This document shows positions 1 through 8,271 of a DNA stretch of 64,000 nucleotides, one piece after another (within the stretch, counting starts at the first letter, position 1; each line of letters begins with the position of its first letter). The notes under the pieces were generated by a model that did no database searches, was not told where the DNA came from, and worked only from the letters and a program-made list of their open reading frames with translations. Both the position numbers and the translations under genes were made by a program. The DNA comes from Streptomyces sp. NBRC 110035 (GTDB lineage Bacteria; Actinomycetota; Actinomycetes; Streptomycetales; Streptomycetaceae). Where the stretch lies: contig NZ_BBNN01000034.1 of assembly GCF_000829695.1 (NCBI RefSeq), positions 1 to 64,000 on the forward strand, in the 5' to 3' direction.

Positions 1-387
<387 letters not shown>

Positions 388-485
388 CAGTTGCTCGCGT
401 CCACTGTGTTGGTTCTGAAACCACGAACGACCCCGTGTTCCGCCGTTTTTTCGGCGGGGTGCGGTGCGGTTGTCTGTTTCATAGT

Positions 486-604
486 GTTTCGGTGGTCATG
501 GCGTAGGGGAAACGCCCGGTTACATTCCGAACCCGGAAGCTAAGCCTTACAGCGCCGATGGTACTGCAGGGGGGACCCTGTGGGAGAGTAGGATGCCGCC
601 GAAC
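486..604 (+). rRNA. 5S ribosomal RNA
   Basis: A 119-nt 5S rRNA. It begins GTTTCGGTGGTCATGGCG and contains the universal CGAACCCGGAAGCTAAG core and the GGGAGAGTAGG 3' domain. It lies about 100 bases after the 23S end, in the usual 16S-23S-5S order. No tRNA follows it. Confidence 0.96.
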
Positions 605-615
605 AATTTTTGAGG

Positions 616-647
616 GAAAGCCCCGTGCCATTCGGCACGGGGCTTTC
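616..647 (+). terminator. rRNA operon terminator
   Basis: A perfect 14-bp inverted repeat (616-629 with 634-647) with a 4-base loop lies 11 bases after 5S. It ends the rRNA operon and separates it from the convergent DUF58 gene. Confidence 0.9.
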
Positions 648-696
648 TGCGTTTATTGGGGGCCTTGGGGCTGTGCGGCCCCCTCCCTCTCTCCTC

Positions 697-2007
697 TCAG
701 AGGCGTCCCGCTGCCTTCAAGGCGAGGTAGGCGTCTGCCAGGGCCGGTGCCAGGCCGTCCGGGGTTGCTTCGACGACTGTGACGCCGTGGCGGCGGAGTT
801 GTTCCGCAGTGCGGTCGCGTTCCGTCTGAGCCTGGGCTGCTGCCGCGGCCTCGTACACGGCGTCGGTGTTTCCACGGGCGTTGGACATCCGTGCCAGGTG
901 CGGGTCGGCGACCGAGGCGAGCAGGACCGTGTGGCGCTGGGTGAGCTGGGCCAGCACGGGGAGCAGACCCTCCTCTATGGGGGCCGCGTCGAGTGTCGTG
1001 AAAAGGACGATCAGGGAGCGGCGAGGGGCTGTGCGCAGGGCTGTGGCCGTGAGGCTTCGCGCATCGGTTTCGACGAGCTCCGGTTCGAGGACAGCCATGA
1101 CGTTGACCAGGGAAGGGAGGACGTCGCCTGCCGAACGGCCCTGGACGAGGGCGCGGAGGCGGCGGTCGTGGGCGAGGAGGTCGACGCGGTCGCCGGCCCG
1201 GGAGGCGAGGGCCGCGAGGAGCAGGGCCGCGTCCATGGAGGCGTCCAGGCGGGGAACGTCGCCGACCCGGCCCGCGGAGGTGCGGCCGGTGTCGAGGACC
1301 AACAGGATGTGCCGGTCGCGTTCGGGGCGCCAGGTGCGTACCGCCACGGCGGACTGCCGGGCCGTGGCACGCCAGTCGATGGAGCGGGTGTCGTCGCCGG
1401 GGACGTACGCGCGCAGGCTGTCGAACTCCGTGCCCTCGCCGCGGGTGAGGACGCTGGTGCGGCCGTCCAGCTCGCGCAGCCGGGCCAGTTTGGAGGGCAG
1501 GTGTTTGCGGCTGGTGAACGGCGGCAGCACACGGACCGTCCAAGGGACGTCGTGGGTGCCCTGGCGGGCGAGGAGACCGAGCGGGCCGTAGGACCGGACG
1601 GTGACACGGTCGGCCCGGCGGTCGCCGCGGCGGGTGGGGCGCAGCCGGGTGGTGACGCGCCGGCGTTCACCCGCGGGGACCGTGAGGCGGTGCCGGGAGG
1701 CTGCCACCTCGGTGCCGGGCTGCCAGCTGCTGGGGGGCCAGGCGTCACGGATACGGGCCCGGAGCGGTCGGCCGGACGTGTTGGTGACCGTCAGGGTGAC
1801 GTCGGCGCTGTCGCCCAGGCGTACGGAGGTGTCCCCGGAGCGGCTGAGGCCGAGCCGGCGTACGGGGGCGGCCAGGGCGAAGTCGCAGGCACAGGCCACC
1901 GCCAGGGGGGCGTTGACGGCGAGCAGGCCCGCCCAGCCCGGTTCCCAGAGACCGACGGGGAGAGAGCCGAGAGCCGCCAGGAGAGCGGCGCGTCCGGTGA
2001 GGGCCAT
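697..2007 (-). CDS. DUF58 domain protein (MoxR-associated)
   Basis: A 436-residue membrane-anchored DUF58 protein. Two hydrophobic segments lie at the N-terminus (about residues 8-45). They are followed by a beta-rich region and then the diagnostic DUF58 core GTEFDSLRAYVPGDD...IDWRATAR, with a vWA-like ILLVLDTGR strand after it. The start ATG overlaps the MoxR stop codon by one base (TGATG), so the two are translationally coupled. DUF58 proteins accompany MoxR AAA+ ATPases and are thought to act with them in envelope or complex maturation. The precise substrate is unknown. This is the last gene of a five-gene minus-strand cluster. Confidence 0.9.
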   Translation of the reverse strand: MALTGRAALLAALGSLPVGLWEPGWAGLLAVNAPLAVACACDFALAAPVRRLGLSRSGDTSVRLGDSADVTLTVTNTSGRPLRARIRDAWPPSSWQPGTEVAASRHRLTVPAGERRRVTTRLRPTRRGDRRADRVTVRSYGPLGLLARQGTHDVPWTVRVLPPFTSRKHLPSKLARLRELDGRTSVLTRGEGTEFDSLRAYVPGDDTRSIDWRATARQSAVAVRTWRPERDRHILLVLDTGRTSAGRVGDVPRLDASMDAALLLAALASRAGDRVDLLAHDRRLRALVQGRSAGDVLPSLVNVMAVLEPELVETDARSLTATALRTAPRRSLIVLFTTLDAAPIEEGLLPVLAQLTQRHTVLLASVADPHLARMSNARGNTDAVYEAAAAAQAQTERDRTAEQLRRHGVTVVEATPDGLAPALADAYLALKAAGRL

Positions 2008-2999
2008 CAGCGGGGAACGGGGACGTGGGCGAGGATCGCGTTGATGACCGAGTCGGTCGTGACGCCTTCCATCTCGGCCTCCGGGCGCAGCTGTACGCGG
2101 TGGCGGAGGGTGGGCAGGGCGAGGGCCTTGACGTCGTCGGGGATGACGTAGTCGCGTCCGGTCAGCCAGGCCCAGGCGCGGGCGGTGGACAGGAGGGCGG
2201 TGGCTCCTCGGGGGGAGACGCCGAGGGCGAGGGACGGCGATTCGCGCGTGGCGCGGCAGATGTCGACGACGTAGGCGGTGATCTCGGGGGACACCGTCGT
2301 CTTCGCCACCGCGGTGCGGGCGGTTTCCAGATCGGCTGCGGTGGCGACGGGGCGTACGCCGGCGGCGCGCAGGTCGTGGGGGTTGAAGCCCTCGGTGTGG
2401 CGGGTGAGGACGTCGATCTCGTCCTGGCGCGAGGGCAGCGGGATCGTGAGTTTGAGGAGGAAGCGGTCGAGCTGCGCCTCGGGGAGGGGGTAGGTGCCCT
2501 CGTACTCCACGGGGTTCTGGGTGGCGGCGACCAGGAAGGGGTCGGGGAGGGGGCGGGCGGTGCCGTCGACGGTGACCTGGCGCTCCTCCATGGCCTCCAG
2601 CAGGGAGGCCTGGGTTTTCGGGGGCGTGCGGTTGATCTCGTCCGCGAGGAGGAGGTTGGTGAAGACCGGGCCGGGCTGGAAGGAGAACTCGGAGGTGCGG
2701 GCGTCGTAGACCAGGGAGCCGGTGACGTCGCTCGGCATCAGGTCGGGGGTGAACTGGACGCGCTTGGTGTCGAGGTCGAGGGCCGCGGCGAGGGTGCGGA
2801 CGAGCAGGGTCTTGGCGACACCGGGAACACCTTCGAGGAGGACGTGTCCGCGGCACAGCAGGGCGACGGCGAGGCCGGTGACAGCGGGGTCCTGGCCGAC
2901 CACGGCTTTGGCGATCTCGGCGCGCAGGGCTTCCAGGGAGGCACGGGCGGCGGCCGGACCCCCGGTGTGCGCGGCGTTGTCAGTGGTCGGGTCCATCAT
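2007..2999 (-). CDS. MoxR-family AAA+ ATPase
   Basis: A 330-residue AAA_3/MoxR chaperone-like ATPase. Walker A is GVPGVAKT (57-64) and Walker B is LLLADE (about 116-121), followed by EINRTPPKTQ. The NPVEYEGTYPLPEAQLDRF stretch and the C-terminal lid domain are intact. The start is the first of two adjacent ATGs, because ATG at 2999 overlaps the stop of the upstream DUF4350 gene (ATGA). MoxR proteins use ATP to remodel or load cofactors on partner proteins. Here the partners are presumably the vWA-like DUF58 protein and the membrane proteins of the same cluster. Confidence 0.95.
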   Translation of the reverse strand: MMDPTTDNAAHTGGPAAARASLEALRAEIAKAVVGQDPAVTGLAVALLCRGHVLLEGVPGVAKTLLVRTLAAALDLDTKRVQFTPDLMPSDVTGSLVYDARTSEFSFQPGPVFTNLLLADEINRTPPKTQASLLEAMEERQVTVDGTARPLPDPFLVAATQNPVEYEGTYPLPEAQLDRFLLKLTIPLPSRQDEIDVLTRHTEGFNPHDLRAAGVRPVATAADLETARTAVAKTTVSPEITAYVVDICRATRESPSLALGVSPRGATALLSTARAWAWLTGRDYVIPDDVKALALPTLRHRVQLRPEAEMEGVTTDSVINAILAHVPVPR

Positions 3000-4192
3000 G
3001 GACGGCGTACCTCTCTTTCGAGGGCGTCGAGTCGGGCGGCGAGGGTGGTCAGGGCTGCGTCGTCGCCGGGTGGTGGGCCGAACAGGAGATCGTGCAGGGC
3101 CTGCCCGTCGCCGTGGAGGCGGGTGGACAGGGAGGGAAGCAGGGTCTCGGGCGTGTGGGCCCGGGACACGGGGACGCCTGCGAGAGGGGCGAGGCGCGTG
3201 CGGGTGGTGGAGCGCAGAGCGGTGGCCGCGCGGTCGCGGGCGTTCGCCTTGCGGTAGAGGCGGGCGCGGCCTTCGACGGTTTCGGAGGCGCGGATCGCGA
3301 CGGGGAGTCTTTCGGGGACGAGCGGGCCGAGCCGGCGCGCCCGCCACAGGGCGGCCAGGGCCGCCGCGACGAAGAGCTGCGCGGTGCCCCAGAGCCAGCC
3401 GGAGGGGAGCAGGTCGAAGAAGCTGCGTCGGCCCTCTTCCGAGGCGGCGGAGGCGTCGGCGAGGGAGGGGAGGTACCAGACGAGATGCGGGCGCGAGCCG
3501 AGGAGCTGGAGGGCGAGCGAGGCGTTGCCGTGCTCGTCGAGGCGGTCGTTGAGAAGGACGTCGGGGGCGCCGAGGAGGACGGTGTCGCCGCCCCCGGTGG
3601 CTGCCGGGATGCGCAGCAGGGTGGCCAGGCGCTCGCTGGGGTAGCACTCGTCTGCGTCGAGATGGGCGGTGGTGTAGCGCAGGCCGCCCGTGTCGGCGGA
3701 GCCCGCGCGGACGGCGGCGGGCAGGTCGCAGACCGGGTCGAGGGTCGAGCCGAAGCTGGTGGCCGGGTCGGCGATGACGCCCGGGGCCAGCCGGTCGACG
3801 GACGTGCTGCCGGCGGAGACCAGGACGGTGCGGCCGCCGGAGTCGGCGAACCCGGAGTGCAGCCGCGACTGCTGGCGGTGCGTCAGGAGGTCGGGGACGG
3901 CCACCAGGAGGGTCGTGTCGGGTTTCGCGGCGGCGGACGCCTCTTCCAGGGTGGTGACGACGCGCGTGTCCACGCCGCGGTCGGCGAGGAGTTCGGCGAC
4001 CGCGCGGCTGCCGTAGCGGTCGGCGGAGCGCGGGTCGAGTTCGCCGTGGCGGGCGTCGGAGCGGACCACGGCGATGACGACGGCTGCCACGGCCAGCAGC
4101 GCGAGTGCGAGGACGACGCCTCGCGCGCGGGTCCACACCTGGCGGGCGGTGGGCGAGGCCGAGGTGGGAGGGAGCGGGACCTCGGTCGTCAT
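2996..4192 (-). CDS. DUF4350 domain membrane protein
   Basis: A 398-residue protein with an N-terminal transmembrane segment (about residues 25-44). A DUF4350-like extracytoplasmic domain follows (SADRYGSRAVAELLADRGVDTRVV, with a GATase-like Rossmann fold in this family). A second membrane segment lies near FFDLLPSGWLWGTAQLFVAAALAALW, and then a cytoplasmic tail. The start ATG overlaps the stop of the DUF4129 gene (ATGA), and its own stop overlaps moxR in the same way. It is a standard member of actinobacterial MoxR/DUF58/DUF4129 clusters. The molecular function is not known. Confidence 0.87.
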   Translation of the reverse strand: MTTEVPLPPTSASPTARQVWTRARGVVLALALLAVAAVVIAVVRSDARHGELDPRSADRYGSRAVAELLADRGVDTRVVTTLEEASAAAKPDTTLLVAVPDLLTHRQQSRLHSGFADSGGRTVLVSAGSTSVDRLAPGVIADPATSFGSTLDPVCDLPAAVRAGSADTGGLRYTTAHLDADECYPSERLATLLRIPAATGGGDTVLLGAPDVLLNDRLDEHGNASLALQLLGSRPHLVWYLPSLADASAASEEGRRSFFDLLPSGWLWGTAQLFVAAALAALWRARRLGPLVPERLPVAIRASETVEGRARLYRKANARDRAATALRSTTRTRLAPLAGVPVSRAHTPETLLPSLSTRLHGDGQALHDLLFGPPPGDDAALTTLAARLDALEREVRRP

Positions 4193-4965
4193 CCGGCGGC
4201 TCCCTGACGGGCGTTGCCGCCCGTGTCGCTGTGGTTGTGGCTGCCGGCGGAGGCGCTCGCGAGCCGGGGCCTGGCCCGTTCCAGGTCGCGGTCGAGTTCG
4301 GTGAGCCGGCGGTACGCCTCCTCCGTCGCGGTGCGGCCGCCGTAGGTCACGTCGTCGAAGTTTTGGGCCGCGGTGTGCAGCCGGCCGGTGTGGGCGGGCA
4401 GGGCGCGGCCGGCCTCCGCGGCGGCCTCGTCGGCGGTGCGGCCGGGGCGGAGGTCGAGCAGGGCGCGTTCCTCCAGGGCGCGGACGAGGGCGCGCATGCG
4501 TTCCTGGACGGCCTGGTTCCAGTGGCCCTGGGCGGCGTGTGCCTCGGCGGCCGCGCGGTGTTCGGCGGAGCTGCGGGGGCGGTCGTCGAACAGGACGGGC
4601 GCGGAGGTCGGCCGGCGGCGTGGGGTGCCCAGGCGCCACCACAGGGCGCCCAGGACGGCAAGCACGGCGACGACGATGACGATCAGCCCGAGCGTGCCGC
4701 CGGGCGCGGCGGTGGAGGCGGCGTCGAACAGCTTGCCGACCCGTTCCCAGAAGGCGTCCAGGGCCCGCTGGAACCAGCTGGGGTCGTTCTCGTGGTACAT
4801 CTGCTTGGACAGTTCGCGCCGGGCCGCCTCCCGCGCGGGGTCGCGCGGGAGGGTGACGGGCGGTTCGCCGTCACCGCGCGGCAGTGCCAGGACGGCGCTG
4901 CCGGCGGCTTCGGGCAGTGTCGGCGCCGACGTGAGCACGGTGAGCACTCCCCCCGCGGTGTGCAC
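4189..4965 (-). CDS. DUF4129 domain membrane protein
   Basis: A 258-residue protein starting with GTG. It has an N-terminal hydrophobic stretch, an extracytoplasmic segment rich in charged residues, a central transmembrane helix (LIVIVVAVLAVLGALWW), and the cytoplasmic DUF4129 region (QAVQERMRALVRALEERALLDLRPGRTADE, then FDDVTYGGRTATEEAYRRLTELD). In this family the DUF4129 domain resembles transglutaminase-associated C-terminal regions. It begins four bases after the stop of the upstream membrane-protein gene and overlaps DUF4350 by four bases, so it belongs to the coupled MoxR cluster. The start codon choice is the least certain part. Confidence 0.85.
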   Translation of the reverse strand: MHTAGGVLTVLTSAPTLPEAAGSAVLALPRGDGEPPVTLPRDPAREAARRELSKQMYHENDPSWFQRALDAFWERVGKLFDAASTAAPGGTLGLIVIVVAVLAVLGALWWRLGTPRRRPTSAPVLFDDRPRSSAEHRAAAEAHAAQGHWNQAVQERMRALVRALEERALLDLRPGRTADEAAAEAGRALPAHTGRLHTAAQNFDDVTYGGRTATEEAYRRLTELDRDLERARPRLASASAGSHNHSDTGGNARQGAAG

Positions 4966-4969
4966 CCTG

Positions 4970-6289
4970 TCAGCTCCCCGGGACGGTGCCGGGCCCGTAG
5001 CCCTGGACGCCGGCGGCGCGGCCCAGTTCGAGGTCGAGGGCCTCGCGGCGGATGCGCTGGTCGATGTAGAGGAGCACGGTGACGCCGGCCGTGATCGGGT
5101 ACGTGATCATCGCGCCGATGACCGCGCCGATTCCGGTGATGATGAGGAACGTCCAGCCGATGTCGCCGCCGGCGCTGTTGAGGAAGCCGGTGACGCCGTC
5201 GCCGGTGAAGGCCGCGGCGATGAAGGTGAAGGGGATGATGATGATCGACGCGACGACGTTCGCGATGATCGTCGCGAGCAGCTGGATGCCGAAGATCCGC
5301 CACCAGGAGCCGCGCACCAGCTTCGCGGACCGGCTCAGCGCCTTGAGGACGCCCTGCTTCTCCAGCATCAGCGTGGGCGAGGCCAGCGAGTAGCGGATCA
5401 TCAGCCACAGGGCGACGAGGCCGGCGCCGATGATGCCCAGGACGGTGAGTGCCACCGCGCCTCCACCGCCGACCGCGGCGGTCATGACGAAGCCGGGTAC
5501 CGCGCCCACCGTGATGACGAGCACGGTGATCAGCAGCAGGCAGATCAGGCCGAACAGCCTCAGGATCTGGGGGCGGGCGTCGCGCCAGGCCTCGGCGGCG
5601 GTGACCGAGGTGCCGAGCACGGCGCGGCTGGTGACGGTGGTGAGCAGGGCGGTGGCGGCGACGGTGCCGATCAGGGTGACCATGAAGATCACCCCGCTGT
5701 TGAGCAGGGAGTCCCCCATGGCGGCGGTCAGTTCGTCGAGGGTCGCGCCCGGATCGCTGAGGGCCGCGGCGCTGGAGCTGTCCAGGAAGAACCCCTGGAC
5801 GAGGACTGCGACGACCTCGGTGAGGACGGCGACGGTCAGCGCGATGCCGAGGACGGTGCGCCAGTGGGTGCGCATGGTGGAGACCGCGCCGTCGAGGATC
5901 TCGCCCACCCCGAGCGGGCGGAGCGGGATCACACCGGGCTTGGCCGCGGGCGGGGGACCGCCCCAGCCTCCTCCCCAGGAGCCGTGACCGCCGTAGCCGC
6001 CAGGGCCTGCGTACCCGCCGCCGTGGCCACCGGGTCCGTGAGGGCCGGGCCCGGCCGGCGGCGGGGCGCCCCAGCCCGGCGGGGGCGCCTGGCCGGGGTC
6101 CGGGGTGCCGGGCCGGCCGGTGGGCGCGGACCACTGGCTCGGCGGCTGCTCCTTCGACCAGCCCGGACCCTGCGGGGCGGGCTGCTCGGGGTTCGGGCGG
6201 TCTGCGGGCGCGGCAGGTCCGGACGCATCCGGTCCCTGCCCTTCGGACGGGGCGGATCCGGGCGAAGCCCAGCCCGGAGTGTCGTTCAT
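4970..6289 (-). CDS. GPDPase-type membrane-domain protein
   Basis: A 439-residue protein. The first ~130 residues are a Gly/Pro-rich, disordered cytoplasmic region. The rest carries about six hydrophobic helices resembling the membrane domain found in glycerophosphoryl diester phosphodiesterase-like proteins of Streptomyces (start of domain PLGVGEILDGAVSTMRTHWRTVLG). No catalytic phosphodiesterase domain is visible, so enzymatic activity should not be assumed. An AAGGAGCGACG ribosome-binding site precedes the ATG. It is the first gene of the minus-strand cluster and is divergent from mtnA, with a 138-bp intergenic region. Confidence 0.85.
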   Translation of the reverse strand: MNDTPGWASPGSAPSEGQGPDASGPAAPADRPNPEQPAPQGPGWSKEQPPSQWSAPTGRPGTPDPGQAPPPGWGAPPPAGPGPHGPGGHGGGYAGPGGYGGHGSWGGGWGGPPPAAKPGVIPLRPLGVGEILDGAVSTMRTHWRTVLGIALTVAVLTEVVAVLVQGFFLDSSSAAALSDPGATLDELTAAMGDSLLNSGVIFMVTLIGTVAATALLTTVTSRAVLGTSVTAAEAWRDARPQILRLFGLICLLLITVLVITVGAVPGFVMTAAVGGGGAVALTVLGIIGAGLVALWLMIRYSLASPTLMLEKQGVLKALSRSAKLVRGSWWRIFGIQLLATIIANVVASIIIIPFTFIAAAFTGDGVTGFLNSAGGDIGWTFLIITGIGAVIGAMITYPITAGVTVLLYIDQRIRREALDLELGRAAGVQGYGPGTVPGS

Positions 6290-6427
6290 CGTCGCTCCTT
6301 CACGGTGCCCGTCCGCGGTCGCGGCGGCAGGTTCGCTGCCATCGTGCCATGGGGCGGTCGGCGACGGACCGGCCGAGGTGAGGGCTGCGCCTTCAATTGT
6401 CCGCGCTCCAGGGGGCAGACTGGCGGC

Positions 6428-7576
6428 ATGGCTGATCAGTACGCACACAGCGGCGACCACAAGCGGCCGACCGAGATCCCGGTGATCCGCTGGGAGGAGC
6501 CACCGGAGGGGCCCGTTCTGGTGCTCCTGGACCAGACCAGACTGCCGGCCGAGGAGGTCGAACTCGTCTGCACGGACGCCTCCGCGCTCGTGGAGGCGAT
6601 CAGCTCGCTCGCCGTACGCGGTGCGCCACTGCTGGGCATCGCGGGGGCGTACGGCGTCGCCCTCGCCGCCGCACGGGGCTTCGAGGTGGGCGACGCCGCG
6701 GCCGCGCTGGAGGGCGCCCGGCCCACCGCGGTGAACCTCGGCGTGGGGGTGCGCCGGGCCCTGGACGCCCACCAGGGCGTCCTCGCCCGCGGCGGTGATC
6801 TCCAGGAGGCGGCCGGGGCGGCGCTGGCCGCGGCGCGGCAGCTGCACCGGGAGGACGCCGAGGCCAGCGCCCGGATGGCCGGGCACGGCCTGGCGCTGCT
6901 GGACGAGCTGATGCCCGGCGGCGGGCACCGGATCCTCACCCACTGCAACACCGGTTCGCTGGTGTCGGGCGGAGAGGGCACGGCGTTCGCGGTGGCGCTG
7001 GCGGCGCACCGGGCGGGCCGGCTCAGGCGGCTGTGGGTGGACGAAACGCGTCCGTTGCTGCAAGGTGCTCGCCTGACGGCATACGAGGCGGCCCGTAGCG
7101 GCATGGCGTACACGCTGCTCACCGACAGTGCGGCGGGATCGCTGTTCGCGGCGGGCGAGGTGGACGCGGTACTGGTGGGGGCGGACCGCATCGCGGCCGA
7201 CGGCTCGGTGGCGAACAAGGTGGGGAGCTATCCGCTCGCGGTGCTCGCGCGGTACCACCATGTGCCGTTCATAGTGGTGGCACCGGTGACGACGGTCGAT
7301 CCCCGGACACCGGACGGGGCGTCCATCGAGGTCGAGCAGCGCCCCGGGCATGAAGTGACCGAGGTCACGGCACCGCAGGTGCCGGTGGCCGGAACCGAAG
7401 CGGGAGGCGGGATTCTTGTGGCACCCCTGGGGACCCAGGCGTACAACCCGGCGTTCGACGTGACACCACCAGAGCTGGTCACGGCGATCGTCACGGAGGA
7501 AGGTGCCGTCTCACCCGTGACGGCAGAGGCCCTGGCCGAGCTGTGTGCCAGGTCACGCCAGGTCACGAATAGCTAA
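6428..7576 (+). CDS. mtnA: S-methyl-5-thioribose-1-phosphate isomerase
   Basis: A 382-residue MtnA/eIF2B-alpha-like isomerase of the methionine salvage pathway. It converts methylthioribose-1-phosphate to methylthioribulose-1-phosphate. Family motifs visible are AVRGAPLLGIAGAYG (substrate loop), ILTHCNTGSL with the active-site cysteine, DETRPLLQGARLTAYE, and VGADRIAADGSVANKVGSYPLA with the catalytic aspartate. There is no clear ribosome-binding site. A CAGACT -10-like box lies 6 bases before ATG, which suggests a leaderless transcript. Only four bases separate its stop from mtrA, so read-through into the signalling operon is likely. Confidence 0.95.
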   Translation: MADQYAHSGDHKRPTEIPVIRWEEPPEGPVLVLLDQTRLPAEEVELVCTDASALVEAISSLAVRGAPLLGIAGAYGVALAAARGFEVGDAAAALEGARPTAVNLGVGVRRALDAHQGVLARGGDLQEAAGAALAAARQLHREDAEASARMAGHGLALLDELMPGGGHRILTHCNTGSLVSGGEGTAFAVALAAHRAGRLRRLWVDETRPLLQGARLTAYEAARSGMAYTLLTDSAAGSLFAAGEVDAVLVGADRIAADGSVANKVGSYPLAVLARYHHVPFIVVAPVTTVDPRTPDGASIEVEQRPGHEVTEVTAPQVPVAGTEAGGGILVAPLGTQAYNPAFDVTPPELVTAIVTEEGAVSPVTAEALAELCARSRQVTNS

Positions 7577-7580
7577 TGGG

Positions 7581-8270
7581 ATGATGTCGTTTATGAAGGG
7601 ACGAGTCCTTGTCGTCGACGACGACACCGCACTGGCCGAGATGCTCGGCATTGTGCTGCGTGGTGAAGGTTTTGAGCCGTCTTTCGTAGCCGACGGCGAC
7701 AAGGCGCTGGCCGCTTTCCGTGAGGCCAAGCCCGATCTGGTGCTGCTGGATCTGATGCTGCCCGGCCGGGACGGCATCGAGGTGTGCCGCCTGATCAGGG
7801 CGGAGTCCGGGGTGCCGATCGTGATGCTCACGGCGAAGAGCGACACCGTCGACGTCGTGGTGGGCCTGGAGTCCGGCGCCGACGACTACATCGTCAAGCC
7901 GTTCAAGCCGAAGGAGCTGGTCGCCCGGATCCGGGCGCGGCTGCGCAGGTCGGAGGAGCCCGCGCCGGAACAGCTCGCCATCGGCGACCTGGTGATCGAC
8001 GTGGCCGGGCACTCCGTGAAGCGGGAGGGGCAGTCGATCGCGCTGACCCCGCTGGAGTTCGACCTGCTGGTCGCGCTGGCCCGCAAGCCGTGGCAGGTGT
8101 TCACCCGGGAGGTGCTCCTCGAGCAGGTCTGGGGGTACCGCCACGCGGCCGACACCCGGCTGGTGAACGTCCATGTCCAGCGGCTGCGCTCCAAGGTCGA
8201 GAAGGACCCGGAGAAGCCGGAGATCGTGGTGACCGTCCGTGGAGTCGGCTACAAGGCAGGGCCGAGCTGA
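7581..8270 (+). CDS. mtrA: Response regulator MtrA
   Basis: A 229-residue OmpR/PhoB-type regulator. The receiver domain (residues 6-120) has the acidic pocket VVDDD, the phosphoacceptor Asp57 (LVLLDLML), the switch residue in MLTAKS, and Lys in YIVKPF. The C-terminal winged helix has LTPLEFDLLVALARKPWQVFTREVLLEQVWGY. It is nearly invariant in Streptomyces, where MtrA controls development and cell-envelope genes and represses antibiotic production. The start ATG at 7581 gives the length usual for the family. mtrB follows after one base. Confidence 0.97.
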   Translation: MMSFMKGRVLVVDDDTALAEMLGIVLRGEGFEPSFVADGDKALAAFREAKPDLVLLDLMLPGRDGIEVCRLIRAESGVPIVMLTAKSDTVDVVVGLESGADDYIVKPFKPKELVARIRARLRRSEEPAPEQLAIGDLVIDVAGHSVKREGQSIALTPLEFDLLVALARKPWQVFTREVLLEQVWGYRHAADTRLVNVHVQRLRSKVEKDPEKPEIVVTVRGVGYKAGPS

Positions 8271-8271
8271 C

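Noticed and set aside
7591-7596. A possible TTA codon at the start of mtrA
   Set aside because: The TTA letters span ttt-atg and are out of frame. The same is true of TTA strings in hpf, the NarL-type regulator, secA, ohr and pkaA.
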